Shown piece by piece: positions 29,701 to 39,814 of a DNA stretch of 64,000 bases. Numbering within the stretch: the first letter of the stretch is position 1; every line of letters starts with the position of its first letter. A program made the translations under genes and the position numbers. The stretch covers positions 21,438,488-21,502,487 of the forward strand of contig OZ029917.1 in the NCBI GenBank assembly GCA_964023275.1, given 5' to 3'. Below the pieces are notes generated by a model. It searched no databases. It worked only from the letters and a program-made list of their open reading frames with translations, and had not been told where the DNA came from. This DNA comes from Norana najaformis. Taxonomy: Eukaryota; Annelida; Clitellata; Crassiclitellata; Hormogastridae.

Positions 29701-32700
29701 ACCTCTTATGCAGCAGAAACAGGGTACTTGATAATGATTATTGAACACTGGTCGTGGAGGCCAGACCTCATCCGGCAGTGAGAAATCCCAAAGCAATTTC
29801 CTTGGGCAACCGGAGGCGAAACCATCCCGGACAGACGAAGACGGTACAAAGTCGTGCAATTGAACAGTGCTCACATCTCCCTCTTCTCCTGCTCCTTGGA
29901 AGCAGATCACACGGCTGCATCATCCGTGGATTCAGTTTCCCCCTTAACAGTTCAGCTTGGCATTGCTAACAGAGTCTGTGCTGCAATATTACTATCCATA
30001 CAAAGTTGCCGGCAATTTTAATCACAAAATTAGACAAGCAACTGATGACATGCAGTAACCATTAGCCTAATTCCAAACACATCTCACGTATTCGATATGG
30101 GAGAACTGGCAGGGTTGGTACTAGGCAATGAAGCAGCTACCCTAATTAGGCAATTATATCCAAATGAAAAATGGTGCCTACAGTATCTACAGGGTAAATT
30201 TCTCAAAGCTGACTCCTTTCACCATCTGATGCTGATAAATAGACAACTGAACCACAACCCCCCTAACAAAAAAGCTCAACTCAAGAACTACTCTGAGCCA
30301 CCTCTTCGCCTGAGCCAAGCAGAAATTCACTTCAAATAGCTACGTCGCACATAAGCTACTTGCTACCTTTGCCAAGGAACAAGTCTGCCTCCTAAATTCT
30401 CATCACACAGTAACAATTGCCACAGCGAAAAACTTCAATTCAAAAATTACACTTAACTTCAAAAGGGCTGGAGTATGTATGTATGTATGTATATGTATAT
30501 ATATATATATATATACACACGCACACACTTTAGCCCACACACTTTTCAATCCAGTCTTCAGTGCCTCAAAATTGTTAGTTTTATATGTGTGCAGCATGGC
30601 ACACATAAAACTAACATTTACTGAGAAACCACTTCTACATTTATCCACTTATCTACATCTAGCTACCAGCTAGAAAATCAGCATGTCACCAGCTGAAATG
30701 TTACTCCCAGAACAGCAAAACATTTTGTGAATAACAAAATACATTATATAATAATACAACTGACATTTCCACTGTTATTGCAACCCATTTCATTGACTAA
30801 AGGGGGGATATATCAAATGTTGAATTTCACAAAAAAGGTTCAACACAAATTTGTATATCATTATGAATGTGCAGCTGGTAATTTATAACTAACGCATTTT
30901 GACGTTTCAGAATTTAAAATTCTCCTAGCTGAAACTGTTCACCTACCCAGGGTAGTGTGTAGGCTAATGCTGCAGAGAAAGTGAATGCTACAGTTGCTTT
31001 AAATGATGACCTATTGTACCAAGACTATAATCAAAGCAGCCACAGTGCAAGAATTTCTATTTTATTCTTTGCTTCTCTGCCATACATCCAGCAACAGGGA
31101 CCCACTTAACACTTACCTACACTTTTCCAGTAAATATTTGTAATTACTGCCAAAATTGGAAAGATTTTGAAAATGTTTAATTTTTGTATCAAACAAACTC
31201 AGGAAATGCCACACATAAAGACACACACGACACCTGCGTAAAAAACTCTGTCTCAGTCCAAGACAAGAATGATGTGTAAATAAATAAAATGATAAGAAGA
31301 CACAGCAGTGGGACTGTAAAAGAGCTAAAGATAAACATTGCTTAGGAACGAGGAGAGAAGAAACTAGCAATCACATGGTTGTGCCCAAAAGCCTAAACCT
31401 ATGCCTTCCCCTTCCCCTTCCCCTTCGTACAAAAACCATAACCATTACCTAGCAAACTGTGTTTTTATCAACCCAGCTCGCAGTTCAAGAATATGATTAT
31501 GAAAATACAGCAAAAGAAACCAAACACAAACACATTTACACCTGTGTACAGGTCTCAAAGAACACAACACCCGAGCCATAAATTAGGCCTGTCAACAGAC
31601 ACCCGGAGGTCTGGGTACCCGCTCAGCTCACTAGAAGGATGGCACCCGGGCTGTGAATTATATACCAAAACCTGGCCAAAGAAGCATAACGCTTATTTTA
31701 ACCAGATTTGCTGTAGTAGTCATCATGGGCTCATGGTTTGTTTAATTATGGACAGGTTTCTGTGGCCTGTGAAGTTATGGGGAGGAAGGTGTCATGTTGC
31801 AGTTGACAGTTATCAAGCAGTGAAGAGTTTAGAATAACAAATTTCTTTAGAAATTAGTGTGCTGTCATATTGGTGGGCTGAAAGATACCGTGGCCTAGTT
31901 GGTACAGTGAATGCTTAATTATATCTGAATTAAGCCTAAGTGCTCAAATGACTCACATGCAGCCCGTTGAACGAACGAATTATTTTCCAATGACAGTATC
32001 AGATAGTCATACCCGCTCTAAATGGACTTGGGTACCTGGGCCATATTTTACCAAATTTTTTATGCCTCTACTTGTAATGTGGAGTGTGTGATTCAAGTCT
32101 GCCCTGAGACAGTTACAGTGTAAGGACCTTGAGTAAGTCCTCTATACACAACTGCTCAATGCTGTCAGTTGATGCTCTGTCAACAGTGGTGCTTAATAAA
32201 AAGAGAAATAAGAATAACGTTACTTGCTCCAGCACTGCTCTCCCTTACTCCGGGAACCCCGCCCATGCCACTGTAACCTCTCAATGGCATAATACCCCTC
32301 AACAAATATGCTATACAGATATTCTTATGGTGTAAGAACATAAGATTAAATTCTGACCCAACCATGAGGTGCACAGAACTGAAGTATGATTGCCAATCAA
32401 AGGAAAGGTTGACCAAAATCAAGAGAAATAAAGAAATCCGTTATTAAGTCAAACGCAAAACCAAAATTACCTCAACATGCAAAAAATTCAAAAAACTTAC
32501 ACACTGCTGTCTGTGTATGACATCGTGTCATCAGTGAGCGCATCACTTGACAGGCTTTGGAGTTCGCTGTCCTGTGCCGACACAGGTGCATATGAAACGT
32601 GGTATGGATTTGTCAGCCTTGACCTGAACCCTGGGTAGGAAATCCTGCAAGACATAACAGAATCTATCTGAACCACCATTACAACCAAAACAGAATTCTT

Positions 32701-33773
32701 ATTTAACGAGCAGGAATCTAACTCATTATTTAGATAGCATCTTTTAAGAACATCTCAAAAGCAACTCAAAAGTATAAAATATTTACTTAAATCACATTAC
32801 AAACATTTGCAGAGGCAAACAGTGCTTACCCAAGGTATCTGTCTGGGTTCAATCCATCTCGAACCCTTGGGGCTCCCTGAGTTAAATAACGTAGTACATC
32901 TTCCGAAGCATCATCCTGCAATGAATCGGATTTTAATTCCTCCTCCTCGTGGAGTGTTGGAAGTTTACCAATTCCCGAACCTGGAAGAATGCCCTCGGAC
33001 GTACTCGTACTGTGGCTCGGTTTTGGGCTTTCACCACCTGCCTGGACAAACTGCAAATAGATGTCCGATTTGAGGAAAAGTGGATACATGTCATTTCGCA
33101 TCACATTCTCTATCTCCACCTGAGCCTCATTGAAAATCGTCTGATCGATTTGTTCCCTCTTCAGTCGATCTATGATTCGCTTCTTGATTTCCAGCTTCAG
33201 TCGCAGATTGTTGCCTTTTATGTACTTCTTGTAGATCAGCTTCACGAGCCCTGAGATGCGGTCGGATTCAGTCGGTGCAACCATTTTCAGACCGCTGCAG
33301 GCAAACCAGAAGTCGAGAGTGCCACAGTTTTCTTCCTGGTCATCAAGAAACTCCTTGAAAAGCTTCACCCCATCACTGTCCTGCAGCAAAAAGTTGAAGT
33401 TCTCCGCCCACTTGAGGCATGATGGAGTGCCACTGCTGCTACTACTCTCCTGAAAGTTGGACGAAAGAGATGTACTGCCTTCCGGTTCAAACCCCAGTGG
33501 AGCATCATTTGAGTCGCACTGGTCCAGTTTCGAAGCGACTCCTTTAGGGTCCACATACTGTTTGCCTGATAACTCATTGGTCAACCGTCTTGGAATTCCA
33601 GGAGCAGAATTTCGCAAGGAAAACGAATCAGCATTCTTTTTCAGCACACCTTTGTCACAGTGTTTCTGTGACTGGTCAGTTTCTTCTCCAGGAACTGGTG
33701 GGCGCTGGGAGTTGACAGAGAAATTTCCATGAATATCATCGAAGGTGTACAAATGGTAGTTCGAGGTACTCAT
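14722..33773 (-). CDS. AXIN1: Axin, complete, 10 coding exons
   Basis: Scaffold of the beta-catenin destruction complex in Wnt signalling. Exons on the minus strand: 33773-32830, 32644-32501, 25910-25793, 24773-24630, 19744-19126, 18262-18136, 17297-17181, 16928-16749, 15601-15428, 14848-14722. Joined in phase they give 897 codons plus stop, near the human Axin1 length. N-terminal RPPVPGEE (residues 24-31) and LGFEPEGS (93-100) match the two tankyrase-binding segments. The RGS domain, which binds APC, spans about 120-245 ([11 protein letters not shown] to [10 protein letters not shown]). LQSLSSD and YTDSSVDG follow. The GSK3-binding segment has [17 protein letters not shown], and the beta-catenin-binding motif is [21 protein letters not shown] matches the conserved helix in the PP2A region. 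The DIX domain ([43 protein letters not shown]) ends the protein. The exon 5 donor and exon 6 acceptor are the least certain; 18243 is an alternative acceptor. A UTR acceptor at 33883 implies an upstream non-coding exon. Axin1 and Axin2 arose in vertebrates, so the symbol stands for a pre-duplication Axin. Confidence 0.96.
20400..20780. other. Unassigned sequence in Axin intron 4
   Basis: A stretch of slightly higher G+C than its surroundings (about 20430-20780), ahead of the LINE remnant at 21.4 kb. It has no open frame and no match that I recognise. It may be part of a repeat element whose ends I cannot define. Confidence 0.25.
21401..22800 (+). mobile_element. LINE reverse-transcriptase remnant (endonuclease/RT type) in Axin intron 4
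   Basis: Plus-strand pieces read [20 protein letters not shown], then [13 protein letters not shown] and [28 protein letters not shown] and GVHQGCVL follow; these are RT palm and fingers motifs. The catalytic FADD box appears as FTDDISLLD, and [24 protein letters not shown] and [15 protein letters not shown] come next. This order is the RT core and thumb of a non-LTR retrotransposon. The reading frame is broken several times by stops and frameshifts and by a 34-bp satellite expansion, so it is inactive. A shared tail motif at 23062-23126 may mark its 3' end. Confidence 0.88.
21533..21735. repeat. 34-bp tandem repeat, about six copies, inside the LINE RT frame
   Basis: The unit CAACAACATATGGACAATAG plus GCAGAGTACCTGTG repeats almost without change. 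It starts from the LINE's own codons for the conserved [12 protein letters not shown] segment, so the array arose by expansion of one LINE segment. The unit is not a multiple of three, so the array shifts the RT frame. The near-identical copies indicate a recent expansion. Confidence 0.95.
24005..24207 (+). mobile_element. tRNA-derived SINE (family 1, copy A)
   Basis: The head contains an A-box-like GGATAGGGCGCTTGG and a B box GGTTCGAGCC. The body reads TGTGTAAGGACCCTGAGCAA, GTCCTTAACTCACGACTGCT, and then a GGCGCC region. It ends in AATAAATGCAGAAATAAA and an A-rich tail. Shared body sequence links it to copies at 25.5 and 32.1 kb. Confidence 0.8.
25298..25408 (+). repeat. Dispersed ~120-bp repeat, copy 2
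   Basis: TGAATGGCCTCGACCCTGCT, CATTTTGTAATGAATTGATA and GAGATCCTTCACCACCGCTG match copy 1 at 12588 in the same order and strand. Confidence 0.75.
25505..25740 (+). mobile_element. tRNA-derived SINE (family 1, copy B), abutting Axin exon 3
   Basis: It has a B-box-like GGTTTGAGCC, the body motif TATAGGGACCTTGAGCAAAT and the ending CATAATAAATGCAACATAAT with an AAT tail. It is more diverged from copy A than copy C is in the body. It ends about 55 bp from the Axin exon 25910-25793. Confidence 0.75.
26694..26764. repeat. 17-bp tandem repeat, four copies
   Basis: The unit GTCGACACAGTATCCA repeats with one- or two-base changes, in Axin intron 2. Confidence 0.9.
27920..28225. other. CpG-rich patch in Axin intron 2
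   Basis: Within an AT-rich intron this stretch holds many CpGs, for example GGCCGGGCGGACGG, CGTCGGCCGCGCTC and CAGCCGGCCGCCTT. It has no long open frame. It could be an alternative promoter, a small structured RNA or foreign repeat DNA, and the sequence alone does not decide. Confidence 0.4.
30474..30525. repeat. GTAT / TA / AC microsatellite
   Basis: A compound simple repeat of TATG units, then TA, then CACACG/CACA, in Axin intron 2. Confidence 0.9.
32060..32216 (+). mobile_element. tRNA-derived SINE (family 1, copy C)
   Basis: Contains the shared body GTGTAAGGACCTTGAGTAAG, TCCTCTATACACAACTGCTC and an ending in GGTGCTTAATAAAAAGAGAAA. The B-box region is decayed (TGATTCAAGTC). A further tRNA-like head piece, GTGGCCTAGTTGGTACAGTG, lies near 31892 and may be another fragment. 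Confidence 0.7.
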
Positions 33774-33882
33774 TTCTAGCGCTCTGCATAGCTGCTGCAG
33801 TCAGTCAATAAAAGTAATACATTGTGATGTCCAGAAATATCCAAGCAGCACTCCAGAAATATCCAAGCAACGGTGCTGCAGC
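33774..33882 (-). other. Axin 5' UTR part of exon, with upstream splice acceptor
   Basis: On the minus strand TTTTTATTTGCAG ends at 33883, just before GCTGCAGCACC, and the exon runs on into the ATG at 33773. A non-coding first exon should lie upstream. A 17-base direct duplication, CCAGAAATATCCAAGCA, is present within it. Confidence 0.5.
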
Positions 33883-34724
33883 CTGCAAATAAAAACTCAC
33901 ATAGAAAACTTGAAGCAACATCTCATTTTATTTTTATTTCACTCTCATTCCAAACAAGTATAAATCACTTAATAGTGCTGTCTTTAGAATTTCTAAAGTT
34001 CATGTATTTATGCACACATTACAGGACCAATTTTTGTCTATCTTATGATGCATATTCTTGCATGGCAAAGTCATATTTGCCAGAATCAAAACCTACAATG
34101 TCCATTCCTAAGGGCTTAGAATGCAGTGGTGGAAAGCACTCCCTGTTTGACCACAAAAACTACAGTTAACCAGAACATTTTTCAATAGTTGTTTTCTTCT
34201 GATAGAATAATTTTAAAATGGGGAGAATAATTTTAAAATGAAGACAAAGTAGACAGAAAAGGCAAAGTTTGATTAACACGATTTTCAATGCATTACTGAA
34301 AACTGTTTAGCACGTTGCACCACAGTTTGCCCCTTGCAGCACAGAATACCATGTTTCCTCATGCGAAATGGAGCTTCGCTAATCTCTTATTTTGGTAAGC
34401 TACATAATGTTTTCAGTAAAATAAGAGTTTAATTTGAAAGGTAACATTAGACCCTTTGGACAAGTTTCCTTCTTAGCTGAAGTAAATATAATAAAATCTG
34501 AGAACTACTAGAGCACCACTGTAATAATGATCAAGATATCAGTCAGTGGTTGTTACTAAGCAAAACTATTGTGCAAGCCAAATTCCTTAGCTGAAAAGCC
34601 AAGAAGGGAATCCCAGAAGACACAGAAACACACTATGAAAGAAATAAGTCCAGGAAGATATGAGTTCCTAGTCAAGATCTGAAGGCCAAAACAGACTTTG
34701 CTGAGCGAACATTTGCCAGAAGAG

Positions 34725-35350
34725 AGTTAAAGTCTAGGGCCAGCGATAGAAAAGGCATGCTTGCCGAAAACTGTTCTTGTGTAAGGAATAGTAGGACTAT
34801 TTAGACATTCCGAAGATCTGGTCAAGTAGAGACAAGTCTTAGGAGTTAGCACAGAGTGAAGATACTGTGGTTGGCTAAAATGGGAAGTCTTGTCTATGAT
34901 TAGCTCAGTCTTGAATATGATTTGCTTTCTATGGGGAGCCAATGCAATGATTTTAGGACCGGTGCTATATGTTCATATTTTGAAGTTATAGCCATAGCTC
35001 TTGCGAATGTATTTTGAACTGTTTGAAGCTAGACACATCTGACAACTTCATCAGGTTAGTTTTTGAAAGGCAAATAAGAAGTAAGTTGCAGTAGTCAAGA
35101 CGGCTGGAGACCATGGCATTAGCCAAACATACCAATGCAGAAAAGGGAACGTGGCGCCTAACCCTATGGATATCGCCGATGTAGTAGTGGTCAGACCTAC
35201 TTACAGAATTAATGTGGTCACTGAATGACAGGTTGGAGTCAAACACAACACCCAAATTGCGGCTGAAAAACTGCGCTGTATGACAGAGATGCCTGGTCTG
35301 AATTCAAAAGAGTTAAATTTATTCAGTTGCTGTGAAGTTCCAAAAGGAGA
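34725..35350 (-). mobile_element. LINE fragment (CR1/L2-like RT, C-terminal part)
   Basis: The minus strand reads GTSQQLNKFNSFE, then LGVVFDSNLSFSDHINSV, HVPFSALVCLANAM, VSSRLDYCNLLL and then YLHSVLTPKTCLYLTRSS and RTVFGKHAFSIAGPRL. These are the standard thumb and C-terminal segments of this LINE group. The copy is 5'-truncated and has frame breaks. Confidence 0.85.
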
Positions 35351-35809
35351 AGCTGATGTTACGCGAAGACATCACTTACCCAAAAAAACGAACCTGCTAA
35401 CAATAAAGCTAATGGCAATGATGTATAAGAAAACTTATTACGATAGCAGTATTGCATGTTATCATCCGACTCCAAAACAAAGCGCGAACAAACTGTGGCA
35501 GCAGTTGCTTCGAGCCTTCAAAGCAGATTCAGTTAATTTACGAACTCAAAAACAAACCTTTAGCAAGCGTGGACAAGCGATTCTTTCTTCAACTCGAACA
35601 ACGCTGGCAAGGAAAACTAGCCAGTGCGATCGGCCGAAACTATTAAACTTTAAAAATCGATTATTAGTTCGATATTCGGTGTCTAACCCCAAACCCACCT
35701 CAACCAAACAACCATGACCGAAGCCTAAGAATAAAACAGCATGTATGTAATTACAGAGATCTACAAGGATGTATGTTCACACTCACATATATACATATAT
35801 TTTGACAGC

Positions 35810-35977
<168 letters not shown>

Positions 35978-36417
35978 TATTATTGCACATGATAAACATA
36001 GGTTCTCCGTTTGATGACGTAGTTGAATGTGCCAGAAAGCGCCCCAAGTGATTATTTAATTTTTTCAACTTATTACACTTATTAAAATACTTGTTAACCC
36101 GTCTTTTTTCCTTATTTTATATCGTACAGTGAAGTAAACAGTTTCACAAAAATTCGTACAGAGGAAAAAGTATTGTTATTTAACAATTTTTGTTATCATG
36201 TGTCATATTTAGTATCATTTCCTCAGTAATCTGTTACCATATCTTCTCGGATTTCCGCCTTGGTCTTCGACCAGACTCATCCTTGGAATCTGGCAAGCAC
36301 ACCTTTCTTGCTTACCTTACAGCGACTTTTGATTGACGTCTTGAGAATTCTTTCAGTGGCGTTATAGAAGATTAGACTTTATTTTTGTAAGATTATAATG
36401 GTGGGCTAGCATATAAG

Positions 36418-36565
36418 TGTACATATTTCTCTAAAGCGACTGTACGGCCTCAACCCTGTTCATTTTTCAATAAATGCATCGTGTAGACCTTTGTACCAGT
36501 ATTTAGGTTCGTAACATATAGGCCCACAAATCCAAATGAGCAGCGATGGTCAAGGATATCGCCTA
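36418..36565 (+). repeat. Dispersed ~120-bp repeat, copy 3, with an inverted second part
   Basis: GCGACTGTACGGCCTCAACC and CTGTTCATTTTTCAATAAAT match the left half of copy 1. The right half, CCAAATGAGCAGCGATGG at about 36532-36549, is the complement of the GCTGCCCAT portion, so this copy looks rearranged. Confidence 0.6.
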
Positions 36566-36569
36566 TTTA

Positions 36570-37210
36570 GACTTCACACAAATAAGTCGCCTTCAAATCA
36601 TCCAGAATGCTATTGCACGTGCTGTCACCAAAACCCCCAAACACCACCACATAACTCCTGTTCTTAAATCACTCCACTGGCTTAAAATACCTGAACGATA
36701 GAGTTCAGTCCTATCACTTACCTAAAATACACTTCAATCCTCCCAACCCTCCTATCTTTGTGAGTTATTTATATTTCCAACCACTCCGCTCAACCCGCTC
36801 CTCTTCTGCCCGAACATTTCTCCCCCGTCCGTCACCTCATCCTTAAAATTTGGCAATCGCTCCATAGCTGCTCCACCACTCTGGAATAAACTCCCTCAGA
36901 ACTGCGACAGTTACCTGACCCATAATACAAACTCATCTATGCTCCACCGCTTGCAATTTCTGCATTGGCCTTTCACTCAAAACTGAAAACATTCCTCTTT
37001 CACAGATCTTCTCCCGACTCCCCTTATTCCTCTTATCTCCCTTTCCGCTCCAATCCCAAACACCATCCACCGTAGCTTTTGGATCTCGACCTGGAACCGA
37101 ACCCTTTTAGCCTATCGATTTTGTTTTGACTGAGCGCCTGTGAATAAGCTGATCCGCGTGACGTGGCCTTCTTTGAGCGCTGTAGAAGTCTCGTGATTAC
37201 GATTTAAATA
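36570..37210 (+). mobile_element. LINE fragment, family with GCTGTAAAAATCTCGAG-type 3' end (copy 1)
   Basis: The plus strand reads LQIIQNAIARAVTKTPKHHH, then ITPVLKSLHWLKIP, followed by a broken C-terminal region. The 3' part contains CTGTGAATAAGCTGATCC and GAGCGCTGTAGAAGTCTCGTG. Copies of this tail lie at 38.34-38.83 and 56.16 kb. It is 5'-truncated and frame-shifted. Confidence 0.8.
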
Positions 37211-38009
37211 ATTTCAAAAGGAGAATGGTCGAGGCTAAACAGTCGCACTATAAAAACGTGTTCATACTTAGTTGTACTCTAAATAAAACCGCATAGGCCC
37301 TACATAGACCTACATAATTTAATTCAATTATCGCTCAATGGTCGTGCCCAACAAGTCTTACCCACCAGAATAGAGCAGTCTATAAAACCCTAAACGAAGC
37401 GCCTACGGCAAGAAATGACACTGCACGATCACCCCCCAGCTTCGCTTTATTTAGCGCAACTCTCAATTAGCCTACTATCGTATCTTAAATGCGTACCTTG
37501 CAACGCTGATAAGGCTATTCCGTTGTTCAAATAAAACAATTAAGGCCGACGCCACTGTAAACAAAATGTAGGATGAAAAGAAAGTCATACGGTCAGTGAG
37601 TCTACTCCAATTACAGCACCGGTAGGCCTAGATACGCCTGCAAAATTTTTACGCACCTTCGCGAATAAGAATAATTAATTAGCCAACCACCAATATCGCA
37701 TGATCACCAGGGCACTAAGTCGGGTTAACCAGTAAGCTCGTATCGTATTTCAACCCCCTCTAATTGGCTCAGATACATTGGAGCGGGCGTCGGCTTAATT
37801 AGTCTTTATTATAAGTAGCACGGCGTGGGGCTCAGCGTGGCGCTAGGCGGCCCTGCCAAGGGCTTGAACTCAAGCGTGCAGTATCAATATTATGCTGTGC
37901 TGTGAATAGACCGACACCGTTCACGTGACCTTCGCACCGCCCACAGCGGGGGTCAGAGAGGTCAAACTCGAGTTTCTGAATGGCTGTATAGCGGTATAAC
38001 GTATAAATG
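37211..38009. other. Gene-less stretch with a CpG-rich part; candidate Axin promoter
   Basis: No open frame of note. From about 37800 to 37980 the sequence becomes CpG-rich (GGCGTGGGGCTC, GGCGCTAGGCGGCCC, CACCGCCCACAGCGGGGG) and holds the E box CACGTG near 37922. Axin needs a first exon upstream of 33883, and this is the nearest CpG-rich candidate. That link is inference only. Confidence 0.25.
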
Positions 38010-38080
38010 TAAATGTATACGGTTTTATATATCGACCGCATGGCCTCGGTCCTACTCATTTTTCAATGAATTTATCGGGT
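38010..38080 (+). repeat. Dispersed ~120-bp repeat, copy 4 (left half)
   Basis: TATCGACCGCATGGCCTCGG, TCCTACTCATTTTTCAATGA and ATTTATCGGG match the left two thirds of copy 1; the right part is missing. Confidence 0.7.
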
Positions 38081-38334
38081 TAAAAATTGTGTTATAGGCC
38101 TATCGAGGCGGCGCTCACATCTAAGAAGTGTCGCACTGTTCGACAAGGCGATCTGTGTTGAATCCCAATGACTGCATTCGAATCCAGTCGCAATTGTGAA
38201 AAGTCATAGACTCTAGCACCATATGCCACCACCGTGCCTCAGTTCCAACTCACTTAAACAAAGTAGGCCTACAATTAAGGGAAAATAATCTAAATATCAG
38301 GGCACTAACTAGTTTAAAAATGGATTAACTACAA

Positions 38335-38830
38335 CTACTTCTATATCCGTCAGTTATTTACAATCCAGCCACTCCGTTCAACCTGCTCCTCTTCTGTCCT
38401 AACACTTCTTCGCCCTCCCGTCACCTCATCCTTAAAATCTGGAAATCGCTCCATAGCCATAGCTGCTCCAAGCTTCTGGAATAAACTCCCGCGAGAATTA
38501 TGACAATTATCTGATCCATCAAACGAATTTACCAACACTTCACCTCTTTCAATTAGTCTTTTTCGCTCAAAACTGAAAACATTACTTTTCCAAAAATCTT
38601 ATCTTGATTCTTCCCCTACCCCTTATCTCTCTTCTCACTTCTAATTCAAGTACCATACACCGTAGCCGTCTGACTGTATGCCTGCTTGACTCCTGGATCT
38701 TGACCTGGAACCGAACCCTTTTGCCTATCGATTTGTTTTGACTGAGCGCCTGTGAATAAGCTGGTTCCCGCTCCTTAGATATCGTTGGGCGCTGTAAAAA
38801 TGTCGAGATTACGATTACGATTTCTAATCC
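38335..38830 (+). mobile_element. LINE 3' fragment (second copy of the 36.57-kb family)
   Basis: The sequence from CAGTTATTTACAATCCAGCC to GGGCGCTGTAAAAATGTCGAG parallels 36755-37205, with TTCAACCTGCTCCTCTTCTG and GTCACCTCATCCTTAAAAT shared. The copy is more severely 5'-truncated than the first. Confidence 0.8.
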
Positions 38831-39814
38831 ACTTTTGAAGTATCTGAGAAATATGTGGGGTTTCTCACAATGTTCCTTCCAGTTTTTTCTCCGTGCGCAC
38901 ACTGCCCTAACTAGTAGGCAGTAACATTTGGGTCTAAGCTCTGGTCTGCGTGATAATGCACCTCTGTTGGGCCTAAACTATATAAAAAGACAAAGGACAA
39001 GTTAAACTCACACTGTCTCTCGTTTGTGTTTGGTACGTAGAGGGCGTCCGCAAAGAATGACCTACTTTGGACCCCTTCTTCCCTTGGCATTACCTTCTCC
39101 ATCCCCTTTGCGGCTCCAACCGAGCACTAACTTTTCTGTATTAGGCTTCCCTGTTGATCTTACAGGGCCAACTGTGCCGCGGAATGGGGTATTTTGATGC
39201 AGCCGTATACAGCAGTGGGGGTGTAAGATTTTGAAGTTTACTGTAACTATGAACTGACCTAAGCCGCTGCATTGCTGACTAAGCCGCTGCATTGCCAGAG
39301 GTCGTAGACCTATATGTTTACAAGAATAGTAAACTGGAGAGTATTCGTAGGCCCTACGCCTCTGAGGCTGTCACCAACGAAGTCTTCATAGAACTGGTTA
39401 AGAAAAATATTTACATGACTTGTTGTTTTGCATAATTATCGATGTAAACGACTCCAACCTGGGGCACCAAGGGACGTGTTAAATTACGTTTTGTTGCAGG
39501 GCATCATAGTAAAATTGAAAATAAAAATATATATTTAGACAGCAAAACTCTATATAAGCTCTTGTAGTTTTATAGCAAACGCAACAAGGAATATATCATA
39601 TGCAAAGAACCCATCTTCACAAATTTTACACCTACTTGCCTTCTAAGAGCATTTCTAACAAATTTACTTTCCCGACTTTGTCATAGTTTTCTCACGCACG
39701 GTCACATCGTACAAACAACGATGTCGGACTTGTCACGATATGTAAAGCTTCTGTTAACATGATTTGCTTTTTGAACCAATGACGGCGGTTCAGTCTCGAT
39801 TTTATTCGCTCAGT

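Noticed and set aside
31890-31970. Intact tRNA gene
   Set aside because: A tRNA-like A-box stretch (GTGGCCTAGTTGG) is present, but I see no matching B box or cloverleaf; it is more likely a SINE head fragment.
35280-35717. 145-codon open frame on the plus strand
   Set aside because: Its first part lies antisense to the LINE fragment that ends near 35350. The rest has no motif, no splice context and no recognisable protein character.
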